Positions 9,226 through 17,014 of a stretch of 64,000 nt of DNA are shown piece by piece. The notes beneath the pieces are model-generated. The model was not told the DNA's origin. It did not search any database and saw only the letters and a list, made by a program, of their open reading frames with translations. The DNA comes from Nitrincola schmidtii (lineage in GTDB: Bacteria; Pseudomonadota; Gammaproteobacteria; Pseudomonadales; Balneatricaceae). Made by a program: the position numbers and the translations under genes. Numbering within the stretch: position 1 is the first letter of the stretch; each line of letters opens with the position of its first letter. The stretch lies in NCBI RefSeq assembly GCF_008973715.1, contig NZ_WBOL01000002.1:248001-312000 (forward strand). Direction: 5' to 3'.

Positions 9226-10016
9226 TGGGAAATCTAACACGTGCACAAATTGAAGAGCTGGCGACCTACTGTGAAGAGGCTGAACTGAAAGCCTACGAAA
9301 TCACCAAGGTCACCGATAAATATCCTGAGATGACCTACGAAGATGCCTTTGATGTGCAGTGGGAAGTCAGACGTCGCAAAGAAGCCCGTGGCCATAAAAT
9401 TGTGGGCATGAAAATGGGCCTCACCTCTTGGGCGAAAATGGCACAGATGGGTGTGGAACACCCGTGCTATGGGTACCTAGCCGATTACTTCAGTGTGCCG
9501 GAAGGCGGCGAGATCAAGATGGATGAACTGATCCATCCCAAGATCGAAGCGGAAATCGCTTTTGTCACCAAATCGCCGTTAAAAGGTCCTGGAGTTCACA
9601 TCGGTGATGTGATGCGCGCCACTGACTTTATCATTCCTGCCGTGGAAGTCATCGACTCACGTTACAAAGACTTTAAGTTCGACCTGAAGAGTGTGATTGC
9701 GGATAACTCCAGTTCGACTCGCTTTATCACCGGCGGTCGCATGGCCCGTCTGGAAGATGTGGATGTGACCACCTTAGGCGTGGTGATGGAGATCAACGGC
9801 GAAGTGGTGGCCACTGGTGCGGGTGCTGCCGTACTCGGACACCCTGCAGCCTCAGTCGCCATGCTGGCGAATATGCTGGGAGAGCGTGGTGAAGAGATTC
9901 CCGCAGGAACCTTCATTATGACGGGCGGTATCACGGCTGCTGTGACAGTGAACCGAGGTGATTCGATCAATATCCGTTATCAGGATCTGGGAACGATTAG
10001 CGCCAAGTTTGTTTAA
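9225..10016 (+). CDS. dmpH: 4-oxalocrotonate decarboxylase
   Basis: A 263-residue enzyme that decarboxylates 2-oxo-3-hexenedioate (the keto tautomer made by DmpI) to 2-hydroxypentadienoate, the DmpE substrate. It shares the superfamily fold with DmpE: the IEAEIAFVTK acidic motif around residues 106-115, EVIDSRY, and DNSSSTRF. The GMKMGLTSWAKMAQMG segment and the MTGGITAAV ending mark the DmpH type. The start overlaps the dmpG stop. Confidence 0.95.
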   Translation: MGNLTRAQIEELATYCEEAELKAYEITKVTDKYPEMTYEDAFDVQWEVRRRKEARGHKIVGMKMGLTSWAKMAQMGVEHPCYGYLADYFSVPEGGEIKMDELIHPKIEAEIAFVTKSPLKGPGVHIGDVMRATDFIIPAVEVIDSRYKDFKFDLKSVIADNSSSTRFITGGRMARLEDVDVTTLGVVMEINGEVVATGAGAAVLGHPAASVAMLANMLGERGEEIPAGTFIMTGGITAAVTVNRGDSINIRYQDLGTISAKFV

Positions 10017-10060
10017 CCTGAACTTTATATTCCAACAATAACATTAATAAAGGAAACGTC

Positions 10061-10876
10061 ATGAATAGGACTAAAGCTGTTGCGTTAGCATCTCTACTAC
10101 TTACTCCCTTGGTTACTCAAGCTGGCCAGTATGTGCCCGGCATTGAAGGTGTGAAGTCAGCGGTTGTTCCACCACCCGGCGTATATTACCGCGGTTATGC
10201 TGTACATTATGATGCAGATAAACTCAAAGGTGTTGCATTACCTCCTAATACAGAGACACGTGTTAAAGTCGATGCTCTAGCAAACCGTTTTATCTGGGTC
10301 ACCGAAACTGAAGTGCTGGGCGGTCAACTAGGTTTTGAGGCAATTTTGCCTATGGTTAGAACTGATTTAACGATTGGAGGTCGAGACAAACAAACCGGAC
10401 TCGGTGACCTGTTTGTGGGTTCCTTAATCGGTTGGCATGGTGATCGCTGGGATGCAGTCGCTGCCGCTGGTATTTGGAGTCCTACTGGCAAAAGCAGTCG
10501 TCCAGCAGATCCCGGATTTGGTTATACCGAATTGATGCTGACACTGGGTGGCACCTATTTCTTCAACGATGAAAAAGATCTCTCTTTATCTGCTTTATCG
10601 CGTTATGAAATCGCAGATAAAAGCAGTGTGAATGATGAGTTAGTCGTTGAATGGGGCTTAGGTAAGCATCAAGGATTATTGGATCTAGGCTTGGTAGGCT
10701 ACAGTCGTTGGGAGTTAGAGAGCGGGAAGTCAGAAACTCATGCGGTGGGTGTTTCAGCAGGCTATTTCTGGCCACAACTGATGATGGGAATCGATGCCGG
10801 TGTCTATAAAGAACATAGCGTCAAACAAGGTTTTGAAGGCACGAAGTTTAGAGTCGCGCTAACGAAAGTGTTCTGA
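10061..10876 (+). CDS. Outer-membrane protein, phenol MetA-pathway family (PF13557-like)
   Basis: A 271-residue exported protein with a clear signal peptide (about residues 1-21, ending TQAG). The remainder has the alternating, aromatic-terminated strands of a beta-barrel and ends in a Phe (TKVF), a common barrel C-terminus. The PPPGVYYRGYAVHY segment near residue 40 resembles the family annotated as putative MetA-pathway of phenol degradation. It lies between dmpH and dmpI on the same strand, so a role in aromatic substrate uptake is likely but unproven. Confidence 0.75.
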   Translation: MNRTKAVALASLLLTPLVTQAGQYVPGIEGVKSAVVPPPGVYYRGYAVHYDADKLKGVALPPNTETRVKVDALANRFIWVTETEVLGGQLGFEAILPMVRTDLTIGGRDKQTGLGDLFVGSLIGWHGDRWDAVAAAGIWSPTGKSSRPADPGFGYTELMLTLGGTYFFNDEKDLSLSALSRYEIADKSSVNDELVVEWGLGKHQGLLDLGLVGYSRWELESGKSETHAVGVSAGYFWPQLMMGIDAGVYKEHSVKQGFEGTKFRVALTKVF

Positions 10877-10890
10877 TTATTCTTTTCAAT

Positions 10891-10941
10891 GCGGATTCAT
10901 CATTATCTTAGTCATTATCACTTAGTAAATGATGAATCCGC
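10891..10941 (+). terminator. Perfect 14-bp inverted repeat upstream of dmpI
   Basis: Arms 10891-10904 and 10928-10941 are perfectly complementary around a 23-base loop and are followed by TTTT at 10942-10945. The dmpI ribosome-binding site (GGAGG, 10946-10950) begins right after. It could be a partial terminator, or an mRNA-stability element between the membrane-protein gene and dmpI. Confidence 0.6.
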
Positions 10942-10955
10942 TTTTGGAGGTAAAT

Positions 10956-11147
10956 ATGCCAATTGCTCAGCTTTACATTATGGAAGGTCGCAGTGATGCA
11001 CAAAAAGAACGTCTGATAGAGTCGGTCACTGAGTCTATCGCTACATCCCTAGACGCACCTATTGAGGCGGTTCGTGTCATTATCACCGAGATGCCAAAGC
11101 AGCATTTTGGTATCGCTGGAAAATCGGCTAAGGCGTTAGGACGATAA
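10956..11147 (+). CDS. dmpI: 4-oxalocrotonate tautomerase
   Basis: A 63-residue enzyme that isomerises 2-hydroxymuconate to 2-oxo-3-hexenedioate. After removal of Met1 the N-terminus is Pro, the catalytic base of this superfamily. The TEMPKQHFGIAGK segment near the C-terminus, with the conserved Phe, is diagnostic. The ATG at 10956 with GGAGG at 10946-10950 is preferred over an in-frame start at 10929, which would bury Pro1. It is the last gene of the meta-cleavage cluster. Confidence 0.95.
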   Translation: MPIAQLYIMEGRSDAQKERLIESVTESIATSLDAPIEAVRVIITEMPKQHFGIAGKSAKALGR

Positions 11148-11175
11148 CGTCATTCCACCTAGTCTTAAGATTCAC

Positions 11176-12870
11176 CTACTCACTTCGTTTTAACCGATAG
11201 GCTAATGCTGCTCGCGTTAGCCCCAACAATCTAGCTGCTGCAGAGATATTTCCATCCGACTTACTCATCGCTCTGTCAATTAACGCTTTTTCAACCGCTT
11301 CAATGCTGATCTCATGTGACAAAGCTTGTTCAGCTAGTGAGTCTAATACCAAGTTGTTGATCGATGCGTTCTCAAGTTGTCCAGAAGCCGTGTTAATTTT
11401 GCGCACCCTATTGGACTCAGGCTTGTCTTGAGCCAAGCGTAGGTTAAATAAACTTTGCTCAGTGATCGAGCTATGCTCATCGGTCAGAATAATTCCTCGT
11501 TCGATGGTATTCTCTAACTCACGAATATTGCCTGGCCAGTCATGTTCATGTAACGCTGAAAGCGCTCTATCACTAAAACCTAGTGTGACTTTACGGTACT
11601 GCTTTTCGTAGCGTTTCCGAAAGTGTTCGGCCAATAATGCAATGTCATTTTGGCGTTCACGAAGGGGAGGGATGACAACCATATAGGCGTTGATACGATA
11701 GAAAAGATCGGCTCTAAAACGTCCTGCTTTAACCGCTTCGGCTAAATCTTCGTTGGTGGCTGCAACAATGCGCACATCGACTTGCCTAGTTTGATCATCA
11801 CCGACACGCTCAAGTTCGCCTTCTTGTATGACACGAAGCAGTGCTGCTTGTGCCCTTGGAGAAAGCTCAATCACTTCATCCAAAAATATGGTGCCGCCAT
11901 TAGCTCGTTCAAACCGGCCTTTACGTGATTGGGTAGCACCGGTAAATGCACCTTTCTCGACACCAAAGAGTTCGGACTCAATCAGTTCAGGAGGGATAGC
12001 TGCGCAGTTGACTGCAACAAAAGGCCCTTCTTTTCGCGCACTCATACTATGAACACGTCTGGCTAAGACTTCTTTACCTGTCCCGGTTTCACCAATCAGT
12101 AACATCGTCACTTCTGCATTAGCTCCACGATCAATCATTTCTAATGCACTAGTAAAGGGCGGTGCTTCACCGATGGCTCTGGGTAGGTCTTCGGGAAAAC
12201 CTAAGCTTTGCTCTAAATCCGCAATGCGTGATTGAAGCTCATACAGCTCATCGATTAAGGGTGCTTCTCTAAAAAAATGGCTAAACTCTTCATGATCTGG
12301 CCACTCGGTTGCCACTTTGCCAACAATATAGCAATGTTGATCCCCTTGTCCTCGACATTCCACTTCACGAAACTGAATATCGAGTCCGGTAAAATGGCTA
12401 GAGTAAGCGCAGGCATAACCCAGCAGCATCCAGCAGGCAGGTTCATTTAATTGACCTAAACTCATACGACAAATTTCGACTTCGAATGAATCGATCCATT
12501 CAAACTCGGCATAGAAATGTTTATTACTTGGTTCGTACTCTAGAACCTTGGGAATCACTTTAACCATGCCGCGCAAGCAGTGCAGTTGAGGGCCAGTCAA
12601 AAAGGCTTCATCCTGTGTGGCGTTAGGATTCAATTTTTTGGCTAATTCAGCATCACGCATACCAGAGTAATAGCCCAGACGCATAAAGAAGCCCTTGCCA
12701 CGCTCCATACCCAGCGTGGTAATGATCTCCTTACGGAAGCTCGACAAGGCTCCTAATCCCATCAGCACCGTTCGCTGTTCTGCGAGCCAAATTTTGCCTT
12801 CCTCAGGGTTGAAGTGAAGCTGTTCAACTAAATGCTTAAGGTCTGGAAATGCCAAACTGCTATTAGACAT
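11176..12870 (-). CDS. dmpR: DmpR/MopR-type phenol-responsive sigma-54 activator
   Basis: A 564-residue three-domain regulator. The N-terminal XylR_N/V4R sensory region keeps H97 and W125, which align with the phenol-contacting H106 and W134 of MopR. C146, E169, C172 and C180 match the MopR zinc ligands in spacing. A short linker (about 205-225) leads to the AAA+ domain with Walker A GETGTGKE at 260-267 and the sigma-54 contact loop GAFTGA at 307-312. A Fis-type helix-turn-helix ends the protein (about 525-564). It should activate the upstream phenol promoter, which lies outside the window. It is transcribed convergently with dmpI, not divergently as in Pseudomonas CF600. Confidence 0.93.
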   Translation of the reverse strand: MSNSSLAFPDLKHLVEQLHFNPEEGKIWLAEQRTVLMGLGALSSFRKEIITTLGMERGKGFFMRLGYYSGMRDAELAKKLNPNATQDEAFLTGPQLHCLRGMVKVIPKVLEYEPSNKHFYAEFEWIDSFEVEICRMSLGQLNEPACWMLLGYACAYSSHFTGLDIQFREVECRGQGDQHCYIVGKVATEWPDHEEFSHFFREAPLIDELYELQSRIADLEQSLGFPEDLPRAIGEAPPFTSALEMIDRGANAEVTMLLIGETGTGKEVLARRVHSMSARKEGPFVAVNCAAIPPELIESELFGVEKGAFTGATQSRKGRFERANGGTIFLDEVIELSPRAQAALLRVIQEGELERVGDDQTRQVDVRIVAATNEDLAEAVKAGRFRADLFYRINAYMVVIPPLRERQNDIALLAEHFRKRYEKQYRKVTLGFSDRALSALHEHDWPGNIRELENTIERGIILTDEHSSITEQSLFNLRLAQDKPESNRVRKINTASGQLENASINNLVLDSLAEQALSHEISIEAVEKALIDRAMSKSDGNISAAARLLGLTRAALAYRLKRSE

Positions 12871-12892
12871 AATTTACCCAAATTTTGTATTT

Positions 12893-12898
12893 ATTATA
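12893..12898 (-). promoter_or_regulatory. Candidate -10 element of the dmpR-like gene
   Basis: On the minus strand a perfect TATAAT lies about 22 bases before the start codon. No good -35 hexamer is seen at the usual distance. The 274-base gap 12871-13144 otherwise shows no gene and only a poor sigma-54-like match at 13020-13034. Confidence 0.35.
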
Positions 12899-13144
12899 GG
12901 TGTTTATCCTACCTGATCGCGGAACATAAGTGTACTTTGTTACGACTAAGGACTGTTTGTTTTGTTCGCCTATTATCATCCGAACTCTGCATTGAGCTTG
13001 TGTGCAAGAGGATTAGGCTTGGCAGTCATTGCGCGATCATTTTAAGCTATACCCACGCTTTCAATACTGGTACCTTTATTAGTTAAAAAACACTTATGTT
13101 TTATTGACTATGATCACTAACAAGAAACCAATTGGATTGATCGC

Positions 13145-14677
13145 ATGAGCGACGAAAACTGGCGCGATAAATATCGTGATGTAGCCCGTGAGTTAGAGGT
13201 GTGCGAAAAAAGCCGTAACCTGTTGCTAGAGCAGGTACATGACTTCGCTGTTCAGCTCAGTTTAGCGACGCATGGTCAAAATCCTCAGCTAGATCGATTA
13301 ATGTCGGATTTGACCAACGATATCAGTAACGGTGAGCTTAAACGGGTTTCTAAGTATCTCAAGCAAATCGAAAAACAAATCCGCGGTCTGGATGCGTTGC
13401 GGGTTAAAACCGCCCAGCAAATCATGCAACAGCTTCGTGCATGGTCAAAAGAATTGCAGGCTCAGGATAGTCAGCGTCAGTTTTTGGATGCTTTTGACAA
13501 GATCAATGAACAGATGATTGAACATGCCGAAAGCACTCATGCGCTTCCGGAAATGATGGCACAGTTGCTTGATGTTCAGCGTCGACTCAAAAATCAAACT
13601 GGCTCAGCTGAAACGGATGATCTGTCGGATCATGACGATTTGGCCAATACTCGTTTAGCCTCTGGCTTACTTGAGTTGATCCAACGTTTGAGTATCCCTA
13701 CAGAACATATTCCTCGCGCATCGACGTTGATTCATCGTTTAGAAAGAAGTCACTCGACCGATGATTTGGATGAGTGTATTAAAGAAGCCACCGAACTAGC
13801 TCGTCTAAGTGGCAGTGGTACCGATGCCGATATACAAGCTTACCTTTCAGGCTTGAATGAGCAGTTAGCTTTTTTGCGTGAGTTTTTTGATACCCAAGAA
13901 GAAGTTGAGTTGCAGCAGCGCAAACGCAATAACTTATTGGATCAAACAGTGCGTGCCGATGTGCAGGTGATTCATCACAAGGTGCAGCAAAGCCAAGATA
14001 TTGATGAACTAAAAAAAGCGGTGAATGTTCAGCTGGTCAGTATTATTAAGGCAATGAATCATCATAAAGCGTCAGAGCAAAAACGCATTGACTCTTTGCA
14101 AGCAGAAAAAAAAGCGCTAATGGAAAGGCTGGATTCTATGGAGCAGCAAAGTGATCAGTTACGTAAAAGTGCTGAGGATGCTCATGTGAAATCACGAACC
14201 GACCCATTAACGGGTTTACCAAATCGACTGGCGTATGATCAGCGGTTTAATGAAGAGTTAGCCCGTTTTGAACGCTACGGGATGGTCTTTTCACTCTGTG
14301 TTGCGGATATTGATTATTTTAAACGTATTAATGATGACTACGGACATTTAGCGGGAGATAAGGTTCTAAGACTTATGTCTCGTATTCTAAAAAATCAATT
14401 AAGAAATGTTGATTTTATTGCGAGATTTGGTGGTGAAGAATTTGTTATACTAATGCCTTCAACGGATGCCGATGCTGCAAGAATAGCGGCAGAAAAAGTT
14501 CGTCAAACGATTGAAACAAGTCCTTTCAATTTCCAAAGTAATCCAGTCAAGATTACGATGTCATTTGGAATTACTCAGGTAAAAGAAGAGGATTCTGTTA
14601 GTAGTATGTTTGCACGCGCTGATAAGGCTATGTATACCGCCAAACAGGAAGGTCGAAATCGTGTCAACATTGAATAG
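13145..14677 (+). CDS. Diguanylate cyclase with long helical N-terminus
   Basis: A 510-residue cytoplasmic protein. Residues 1-345 are helical and Gln/Glu/Leu-rich with coiled-coil character and no membrane segment. A C-terminal GGDEF domain (about 350-510) keeps the active motif GGEEF and an RNVD inhibitory (I-site) motif five residues upstream, so product-inhibited c-di-GMP synthesis is expected. The input signal is not evident. Its end overlaps the next gene by 17 bases, which suggests the two c-di-GMP proteins are made together. Confidence 0.88.
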   Translation: MSDENWRDKYRDVARELEVCEKSRNLLLEQVHDFAVQLSLATHGQNPQLDRLMSDLTNDISNGELKRVSKYLKQIEKQIRGLDALRVKTAQQIMQQLRAWSKELQAQDSQRQFLDAFDKINEQMIEHAESTHALPEMMAQLLDVQRRLKNQTGSAETDDLSDHDDLANTRLASGLLELIQRLSIPTEHIPRASTLIHRLERSHSTDDLDECIKEATELARLSGSGTDADIQAYLSGLNEQLAFLREFFDTQEEVELQQRKRNNLLDQTVRADVQVIHHKVQQSQDIDELKKAVNVQLVSIIKAMNHHKASEQKRIDSLQAEKKALMERLDSMEQQSDQLRKSAEDAHVKSRTDPLTGLPNRLAYDQRFNEELARFERYGMVFSLCVADIDYFKRINDDYGHLAGDKVLRLMSRILKNQLRNVDFIARFGGEEFVILMPSTDADAARIAAEKVRQTIETSPFNFQSNPVKITMSFGITQVKEEDSVSSMFARADKAMYTAKQEGRNRVNIE

Positions 14678-15890
14678 CTCCTCTGGACATATTTACTGCT
14701 TAGCATTACAACCCATTTGTGATCTTCATCTACGCCATGTCGCAGATGAGTTACTGTATCGCTCCAGTATCAACTCAGCTTCAGCAGTCATTCATGATCC
14801 TATTGAAGCCACCGCTCGTGTCTGTAATGTTGCTTTTTATGAAGCGGGTATTCAGGCGTTATGTGGAAATCGCAAACTCTTCTTTAATGCTCCTAGAGAC
14901 TGGTTGTTAAACCCTGATCTGCTGCCACCTGATACGGATCAAGTTGTGATCGAGGTGTTAGAAGAAGTTGAAGGCGATCAGGAGGTGATGGATGCGTTAC
15001 ATCAAATTAAAGCCTTGGGATATAAACTGGCTCTGGATGACTTTGTCTTGAATGAAAAGACGCGGCCTTTATTAGATCTTGCAGACATCATCAAGCTGGA
15101 TATTCTGCATGGCTTACCCGAACCGGAAGATTTGCAAATCTATAAACAAAAAGGTCTAACACTGCTCGCCGAAAGAGTGGAAGATCACGATGTTTTTGAA
15201 CGGTGTAAAGCACTGGGTTTTACGTTATTCCAAGGCTATTTTTATGCCAAGCCAGTGATTGATAATACGACCGCGATTAAACGTGGCGGCAATCATGGTG
15301 CACAGTTGCAACTTCTGGGTGAGTTACAAAAAACCGATATTGATTTCGATGTGTTAGAGAATTTTCTGGCTCAGGATCCTCAGCTCTGTATTCGTTTACT
15401 GAAAATGATTAATTCACCCCGTTATCGTCGTGTGAATACCATCACCAGTATTCGTCAGGCGTTGATGTTGTTGGGAGTTAAGCGCTTGAAAACCTTAGTC
15501 ATGACTTTGGTGTTGGCTAATGACGATCCGATGAATATGCTGCTTCTGCCTGAAACCCTTACCAGAGCTGCTATGTGTGAGCATTTAGCGAGAGACTACA
15601 AAGAAGATCCCGATTCTGCTTTTATGGCAGGGTTATTATCAATGGCCAGTATTATGCTGAATGAACCACTGGAAAGCCTGTGTCAGCAACTCCCATTAAG
15701 TCTTTCGGTTAAGTCTGCGTTGCTTGAACAAGAAGGGCAGTTAGGCAAAATTTTAAAGTTGGTAATGGCGTTTGAACAGGCTAGACTTAATCGTGTCAAT
15801 CATCAGGGCGTTGCAAAACTGAACCGATGTTATTTAGAAAGTCGTGTTTGGGCAAGCGAGTTGTTGACCGGGATAAGTGACGATATATAA
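14661..15890 (+). CDS. EAL-HDOD signalling protein (YuxH/CdgJ-like)
   Basis: A 409-residue protein with an N-terminal EAL-like domain followed by an HDOD domain (about 205-400). The GTG start at 14661 follows AGGAAGG (14646-14652) at 8 bases; an in-frame ATG at 14610 lies deeper in the GGDEF gene and is less likely. In the EAL part the signature is DELLYR, and acidic DD in LALDDF, K in IIKLD, E in AERVE and Q in FQGYFYAKP are kept. Phosphodiesterase activity therefore cannot be excluded although many family members are inactive. It overlaps the diguanylate cyclase gene. Confidence 0.85.
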   Translation: MSTLNSSSGHIYCLALQPICDLHLRHVADELLYRSSINSASAVIHDPIEATARVCNVAFYEAGIQALCGNRKLFFNAPRDWLLNPDLLPPDTDQVVIEVLEEVEGDQEVMDALHQIKALGYKLALDDFVLNEKTRPLLDLADIIKLDILHGLPEPEDLQIYKQKGLTLLAERVEDHDVFERCKALGFTLFQGYFYAKPVIDNTTAIKRGGNHGAQLQLLGELQKTDIDFDVLENFLAQDPQLCIRLLKMINSPRYRRVNTITSIRQALMLLGVKRLKTLVMTLVLANDDPMNMLLLPETLTRAAMCEHLARDYKEDPDSAFMAGLLSMASIMLNEPLESLCQQLPLSLSVKSALLEQEGQLGKILKLVMAFEQARLNRVNHQGVAKLNRCYLESRVWASELLTGISDDI

Positions 15891-15931
15891 CCCGTATATG
15901 TACTAAATTTATTCAGGTAGGAAGCATCAAA

Positions 15932-17014
15932 GTGGCTGAATTTCATGCTCGATTAGTGGTGTGTCTGCAAGGTGTGTTGTTGCTTCTTTGCCTTTTAATA
16001 TTAACTGGGTGTGATACAGCGCCACCACCATCTAATCAAATTTCTGAAGAAATTGTTCGTCCTGCACGTATTGAAATAGTTCAAGCAGTTTTGGGCACAG
16101 ATCTTGTTTTTAATGGCACCATTCGATCAGCACAGCGAGCAGAAATGGCCTTTAAAGTTGCTGGCCGAATCGAAGAAATTCTGGTCAATGAAGGGCAGTT
16201 AGTTAAACAGGGTGATGAACTGGCTCGTTTAGATGACCGTGAAATTAGAGCCACATTTAACTCTGCGCAAGCGGAGTTTAACTCAGCGGATGCAGATTAT
16301 CGTCGTGGAAAAGCTATTTTTGATAGCACTCAAGCCATCTCTCGTAGAGACCTTGAAAGGTTAGAAACACAACGCAGCGTTGCAGCCAATCGTCTCAGTA
16401 CAGCCAGAATATCCCTAGAAGAAACAATACTACAAGCGCCTTTTGACGGAATTGTCAGTCGTAAATTGGTGGAAAATTTTTCCCGCGTATCCGCGAACCA
16501 ACCCGTGTTGCTGATTCAAGATCCGCAGGAGCTCGAAGTCGTTATTCAAGTACCTGATCAAGTGGTATTGCAGTCTGCGCGTCGCACCGGCGCCTATGCT
16601 GAAATTCCTGGCTTAGAGCAAACCTTTCCAGTGACCTTAAAGTTTTTCTCGACCGAAGCCGATCCCATCACACAAACTTATCAAGTGGTATTAGCGCTGA
16701 ATGAAAAAGGCGATGCCAATATCCTGCCGGGTATGTCTGCACGTGTATTTGCATCCCAACAGGGTGATGATAAGCATATCAGCATTCCATTAAGTGCCGT
16801 CGTTCCGAACAATCAAGGACAGCAGTTCGTGTGGACGGTTGATCAGCAAAGCCGCACTGTATTACAACCGATTGATATAGGCGAATTGGTGGGTGATCGA
16901 GTGTTTATTCGATCCGGCTTAAGTGCGGGTGAACAGATTATTACCGCAGGTGTGAATAGCGTCAGAGAAGGTATGAAGGTGCGACCAATGGAGTCGGTTG
17001 GAGCCACTGAATAA
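15932..17014 (+). CDS. RND efflux periplasmic adaptor lipoprotein
   Basis: A 360-residue membrane fusion protein. The N-terminus has a hydrophobic signal and a lipobox LTGC with Cys27, so it is probably lipid-anchored. The lipoyl/barrel-sandwich halves flank a helical hairpin (about residues 100-160), and the IEEILVNEGQLVKQGDEL segment near residue 80 is typical. The GTG start has AGGAAG 7 bases upstream. The stop overlaps the pump gene start (TAATG). No outer-membrane channel gene is adjacent. Confidence 0.9.
   Translation: MAEFHARLVVCLQGVLLLLCLLILTGCDTAPPPSNQISEEIVRPARIEIVQAVLGTDLVFNGTIRSAQRAEMAFKVAGRIEEILVNEGQLVKQGDELARLDDREIRATFNSAQAEFNSADADYRRGKAIFDSTQAISRRDLERLETQRSVAANRLSTARISLEETILQAPFDGIVSRKLVENFSRVSANQPVLLIQDPQELEVVIQVPDQVVLQSARRTGAYAEIPGLEQTFPVTLKFFSTEADPITQTYQVVLALNEKGDANILPGMSARVFASQQGDDKHISIPLSAVVPNNQGQQFVWTVDQQSRTVLQPIDIGELVGDRVFIRSGLSAGEQIITAGVNSVREGMKVRPMESVGATE

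Noticed and set aside
13020-13034. Possible sigma-54 element TGGCAGTCATTGCGC before the diguanylate cyclase gene
   Set aside because: GG and GC have the right spacing, but the -12 TT is replaced by GC and the -24 C by G, so the match is weak.
12832-13086. Plus-strand open frame of 84 codons across the dmpR start
   Set aside because: It overlaps the dmpR coding start and promoter antisense, with an unlikely Cys/Arg/Leu-rich composition.
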